From Alteromonas ponticola (lineage in GTDB: Bacteria > Pseudomonadota > Gammaproteobacteria > Enterobacterales > Alteromonadaceae): a stretch of 64,000 bases of DNA. Below are positions 61,321 to 64,000 of this stretch, piece by piece. The notes under the pieces are model-generated. The model saw only the letters and a program-made list of their open reading frames with translations, ran no database searches and was not told the origin of the DNA. Made by a program: the position numbers and the translations under genes. The stretch's first letter is position 1; every line of letters starts with the position of its first letter. The stretch is taken from the NCBI RefSeq assembly GCF_012911815.1, contig NZ_JAATNW010000005.1:1-64000 (forward strand), in the 5' to 3' direction.

Positions 61321-64000
61321 ATGCGAATCTGTAAGACATTTCTTGTGTTTATGGTCAGCGCAAGCAGTATAAGCTTTGCAATGGCAGACATCCTCTATCA
61401 GGATGATTTTCAATCAGGTACATACTTAGACTGGGTTACTGGCGGTGATGGCACTGACTCCATCAACTTATATCAGGGAAATTATTCAATTCGACACGAT
61501 GGCCTGCGAACCTTAACCTATCAGACCTCTACCCAATCTTTTCAAAACGTAGCTCTGAGCATGGACATTGCCGCCAGTGGATTAGTGGCGGGCGATTCCT
61601 GTTCGGCTGAAGTGTCATTGGACGGCGGAGCAAACTGGCAATCACTTGGCAGTATCGGTGCGCAGCAAGCGGATGGGGGGCTCAACACTTTCACCCGCAA
61701 TACCGGCCTGGATAATGTGGCTGAGCTGGCACTGCGATTTCGTGCCTATACCTTGTACGGGCATTATTGTTATGCTGATAACGTCACTTTGAGTGGTGAT
61801 GCCACAGCGCAGGGCAGTTTGTTTGAGGAAGATTTTCAGGATGGCGAATATAGCAACTGGCAACTTAGCGGCGATGGCACCGATACCGCAAATCTTTACC
61901 AAAGTAATTACTCACTTAGGATTGACGGCCTCAGACAGGCAACCTACTCAACTTCTACGCAGAATTACCAGAACGTAAGCCTGTCGGCTGACATGGGTGC
62001 ACTGTATCTCGTTTCCGGCGACAGTTGTCACGCGGAATATTCCATTGATGATGGTAGCACCTGGCAATCGCTCATCACCTTGAATAACGGTCAGGATGAT
62101 GGCAGTTTCCGTTCTAATACAATCAGTTCCGGGCTCGATAATCTACCCACGTTACACCTTCGCTTCCGAGCCTATACGCTGTATGACAATTACTGTTATG
62201 GTGACAACGTGGTGCTCAGCGGTGATCCTGCAAGCGTTTCGGGTCCAGCGGTCACGATCACAGGAAATACTGAATTCGGGCAAGTAACTGTGGGCGAAAG
62301 TGCAACCAGCACAATTACCGTGACCAATGCGGGTGATGAAACGCTTGCCATTAATAGTTTGACCGGCGTATCCACGCCTTTTGCCGTGAGTGCAGATAAC
62401 TGCAGTTCGCAGATGCTGCCTGCCTCGGCGTCGTGCACCACCTCAGTCACCTTTACCCCGGCAACCGAGGGCACGCAAAATACGACATTAACCATTTCAT
62501 CCAATGCCGCCTCTTCCCCGGATAATGTAACATTTTCCGGTACTGGTGCCAGCACTCAGGGCTGTGACTATGATTGTTTCAGCGGCTCAGGCAACACTAA
62601 TCGTGAAGCGCTGACCTACACCACCTTGACCGGTAGTACTGCAACATCGCTGGTGGATTACGCTCATTATGGTGTGCCTGAACAAGCGGCCAACCCCACC
62701 CACACCCTGGAAGGCGCAATTACATTCACTGTTACTCCGGGTACGCTAAACGAGCAGGGGACTAATCTGGCATCAGCTTATACAAACCCCAATTCGTTGC
62801 CGCCCTTTGAATTTGAGTTTGTGCAGTACGGCACCCATGTGATCCCCACTCAGCGACAGGTGGTCAATACCGGGCACACAGCGTGGGAATGGGTATTATC
62901 ACCAGGCAGAGTGTGGAATGAAAGTTCCGATAACGGCTATTCCCGGGTAGCGCTGCCTTTTGCGCTACAGGAAATTAATGCGAACTGTACGCATAACGGG
63001 GTGATGACTTTCCTGTTTAAAGATGACGGTAGCATTTCCGATGTGGCGTATCAGGTGGCTCAGGAAACCTGTAATTACTTCAAGTTCAATCTTCATGGCA
63101 AAGTTGACGCCAGCTATTCGCCCGCCACCGTGGCTAACAGGCAAACAGTTATCAACGATTATGTGACGGAAGTGGCCAACCGCCTACCCGCAAAGTCGCT
63201 CGCCGCCCTTGCCACAGACTACCCGGCAGCAGGCATTACTGTCTCCGCCATTGGTAGCGACCAGAGCGCCGCACATCTCACAGCATTTGGCGTGCTTTAC
63301 AATGGCACCCATTACAGAGGGGCCTGCCAGACGCGCTACGGCAATTACCCGTTCTGTGACGTCATGGCACTGCCCTCTTACTCTACCGCAAAAACGATTG
63401 TGGCTGGGCTGGGTACCATGCGTGCGGAACAGTTGTATGGCGGTCGTCAGGCAGAACTGAAAGTCAGTGACTGGATCGGCGCGTGCAGCGGCTCGCAGTG
63501 GCAGGACGTGAGTTTACTTAATGCGCTGGATATGGCCACCGGTAACTACGACTCTGCGGTCGATTCGGTGGACGAAGGCTCACAAAAAACCGTAGATGAC
63601 TTTTTCCTGGTCGCCAGCCATAACGATAAAATCAACCACAGCTGTGCCTATTCGCGAAAAACCGCGCCGGGCACTCAGTTTGTGTATCACACCTCTGATA
63701 CCTATATTGTTAGCCGCATATTGCAGCAGTATCATGAACAGCAGGCAGGCAGTAGTGCCGATTTCTTTACTGATTTACTTGTAGAAGATATCTTTCAACC
63801 GCTGCATCTAAGCCCACTCAGCTATGCCAGTAAGCGTACCTATGATAGTCAAAAGCAGGTATGGGGCGGTTATGGATTGACCTTAAGCAGTGATGATTTT
63901 GCCAAACTGGGCCAGTTCATCGGCCAGAGTAATGGCGTGCTGAACGGGCAAACAGTGATAGACCCTGCGTTGCTGGCCGATGCACTGCAACAAACGGCAA
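61321..64000 (+). CDS. Secreted serine hydrolase (beta-lactamase family) with duplicated N-terminal modules, 3' end outside window
   Basis: An uninterrupted frame of 893 codons from ATG 61321 to the window end. Signal peptide of about 22 residues (TFLVFMVSASSISFAMA). Two tandem modules of about 140 residues follow, from residues 26 and 168 (YQDDFQSG / FEEDFQDG; LYQGNYSIRHDGLR / LYQSNYSLRIDGLR; LRFRAYTLYGHYCYADNV / LRFRAYTLYDNYCYGDNV). Residues about 305-405 resemble a choice-of-anchor-D Ig-like domain (ITVTNAGDETLAI, CTTSVTFTPATEGT). The C-terminal part is a class C beta-lactamase-like serine hydrolase with Ser688-x-x-Lys691 in SYSTAKTI and TFLFKD / GTQFVYHTSDTY. Likely a surface or extracellular enzyme; substrate unknown. 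Confidence 0.85.
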   Translation, partial: MRICKTFLVFMVSASSISFAMADILYQDDFQSGTYLDWVTGGDGTDSINLYQGNYSIRHDGLRTLTYQTSTQSFQNVALSMDIAASGLVAGDSCSAEVSLDGGANWQSLGSIGAQQADGGLNTFTRNTGLDNVAELALRFRAYTLYGHYCYADNVTLSGDATAQGSLFEEDFQDGEYSNWQLSGDGTDTANLYQSNYSLRIDGLRQATYSTSTQNYQNVSLSADMGALYLVSGDSCHAEYSIDDGSTWQSLITLNNGQDDGSFRSNTISSGLDNLPTLHLRFRAYTLYDNYCYGDNVVLSGDPASVSGPAVTITGNTEFGQVTVGESATSTITVTNAGDETLAINSLTGVSTPFAVSADNCSSQMLPASASCTTSVTFTPATEGTQNTTLTISSNAASSPDNVTFSGTGASTQGCDYDCFSGSGNTNREALTYTTLTGSTATSLVDYAHYGVPEQAANPTHTLEGAITFTVTPGTLNEQGTNLASAYTNPNSLPPFEFEFVQYGTHVIPTQRQVVNTGHTAWEWVLSPGRVWNESSDNGYSRVALPFALQEINANCTHNGVMTFLFKDDGSISDVAYQVAQETCNYFKFNLHGKVDASYSPATVANRQTVINDYVTEVANRLPAKSLAALATDYPAAGITVSAIGSDQSAAHLTAFGVLYNGTHYRGACQTRYGNYPFCDVMALPSYSTAKTIVAGLGTMRAEQLYGGRQAELKVSDWIGACSGSQWQDVSLLNALDMATGNYDSAVDSVDEGSQKTVDDFFLVASHNDKINHSCAYSRKTAPGTQFVYHTSDTYIVSRILQQYHEQQAGSSADFFTDLLVEDIFQPLHLSPLSYASKRTYDSQKQVWGGYGLTLSSDDFAKLGQFIGQSNGVLNGQTVIDPALLADALQQTA

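Overview
The window is a chromosomal segment from a marine gammaproteobacterium, most likely of the order Alteromonadales (Alteromonas-like). This rests on the gene families present and on conserved blocks: sfsA-dksA-gluQ-pcnB-folK-panB-panC, rsmD/ftsY-ftsE-ftsX, rpoH, yihY-pip-dtd-yiiD, metF/metJ, rpmE/priA and ftsN-hslV-hslU. Also typical are a dedicated-sortase-type two-component system with its OmpA partner, and PanP instead of PanD for beta-alanine. No tRNA, rRNA, transposase, integrase or CRISPR array was seen.

Layout. 1-5.5 kb: the end of an EF-Tu gene, then an accessory patch. Two decayed copies of the tuf 3' end plus terminator, each interrupted by the same 50-bp insertion, flank an AT-rich lipoprotein gene with Ca-binding TSP3 repeats and Asp-box repeats. 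A caspase-like protein and a WD40 lipoprotein follow. 5.6-13.5 kb: a GlxA-type regulator with a DJ-1/PfpI partner, a CNNM-type membrane protein, the pdsS/pdsR/pdsO part of a sortase system without its sortase or substrate, and an AhpD-like protein. 13.6-26.1 kb: the YadGH ABC exporter with a TrmB-like methyltransferase, a degenerate EAL protein, panP, then the pantothenate/folate/poly(A) polymerase operon with dksA, sfsA and pepB. 26.1-35.5 kb: yhgN, yjaG, rsmD, ftsYEX, two paralogous EAL-HDOD genes, and rpoH. 35.5-48.5 kb: yiiD, dtd, pip, yihY, the methionine genes metF/metJ with met boxes, malic enzyme, rpmE, priA, ftsN, and hslVU with a clear sigma-32 promoter.

48.6-53.8 kb is the most interesting region: a compact six-gene minus-strand RiPP operon. 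It encodes a HlyD-type adaptor, a C39 peptidase-containing ABC transporter, a LuxR-type HTH protein, a small two-helix membrane protein, a 61-residue precursor, and an ATP-grasp ligase. The precursor has a double-glycine-type leader ending in GA and a core with one T-x4-E unit, reminiscent of half of the plesiocin TTxxxxEE motif. I read it as a graspetide-like (omega-ester/amide) peptide pathway with its own processing and export.

54-64 kb: a lone class I-like HMG-CoA reductase, a PD40 propeller/amidohydrolase fusion, a receiver/HD-GYP phosphodiesterase, and a secreted serine hydrolase that runs off the window end and carries two tandem copies of an unrecognised N-terminal module. C-di-GMP turnover or sensing proteins recur (one degenerate EAL, two EAL-HDOD, one HD-GYP). 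Coordinates were read by eye, and start sites were chosen from Shine-Dalgarno spacing and remembered family starts. No database search was possible.
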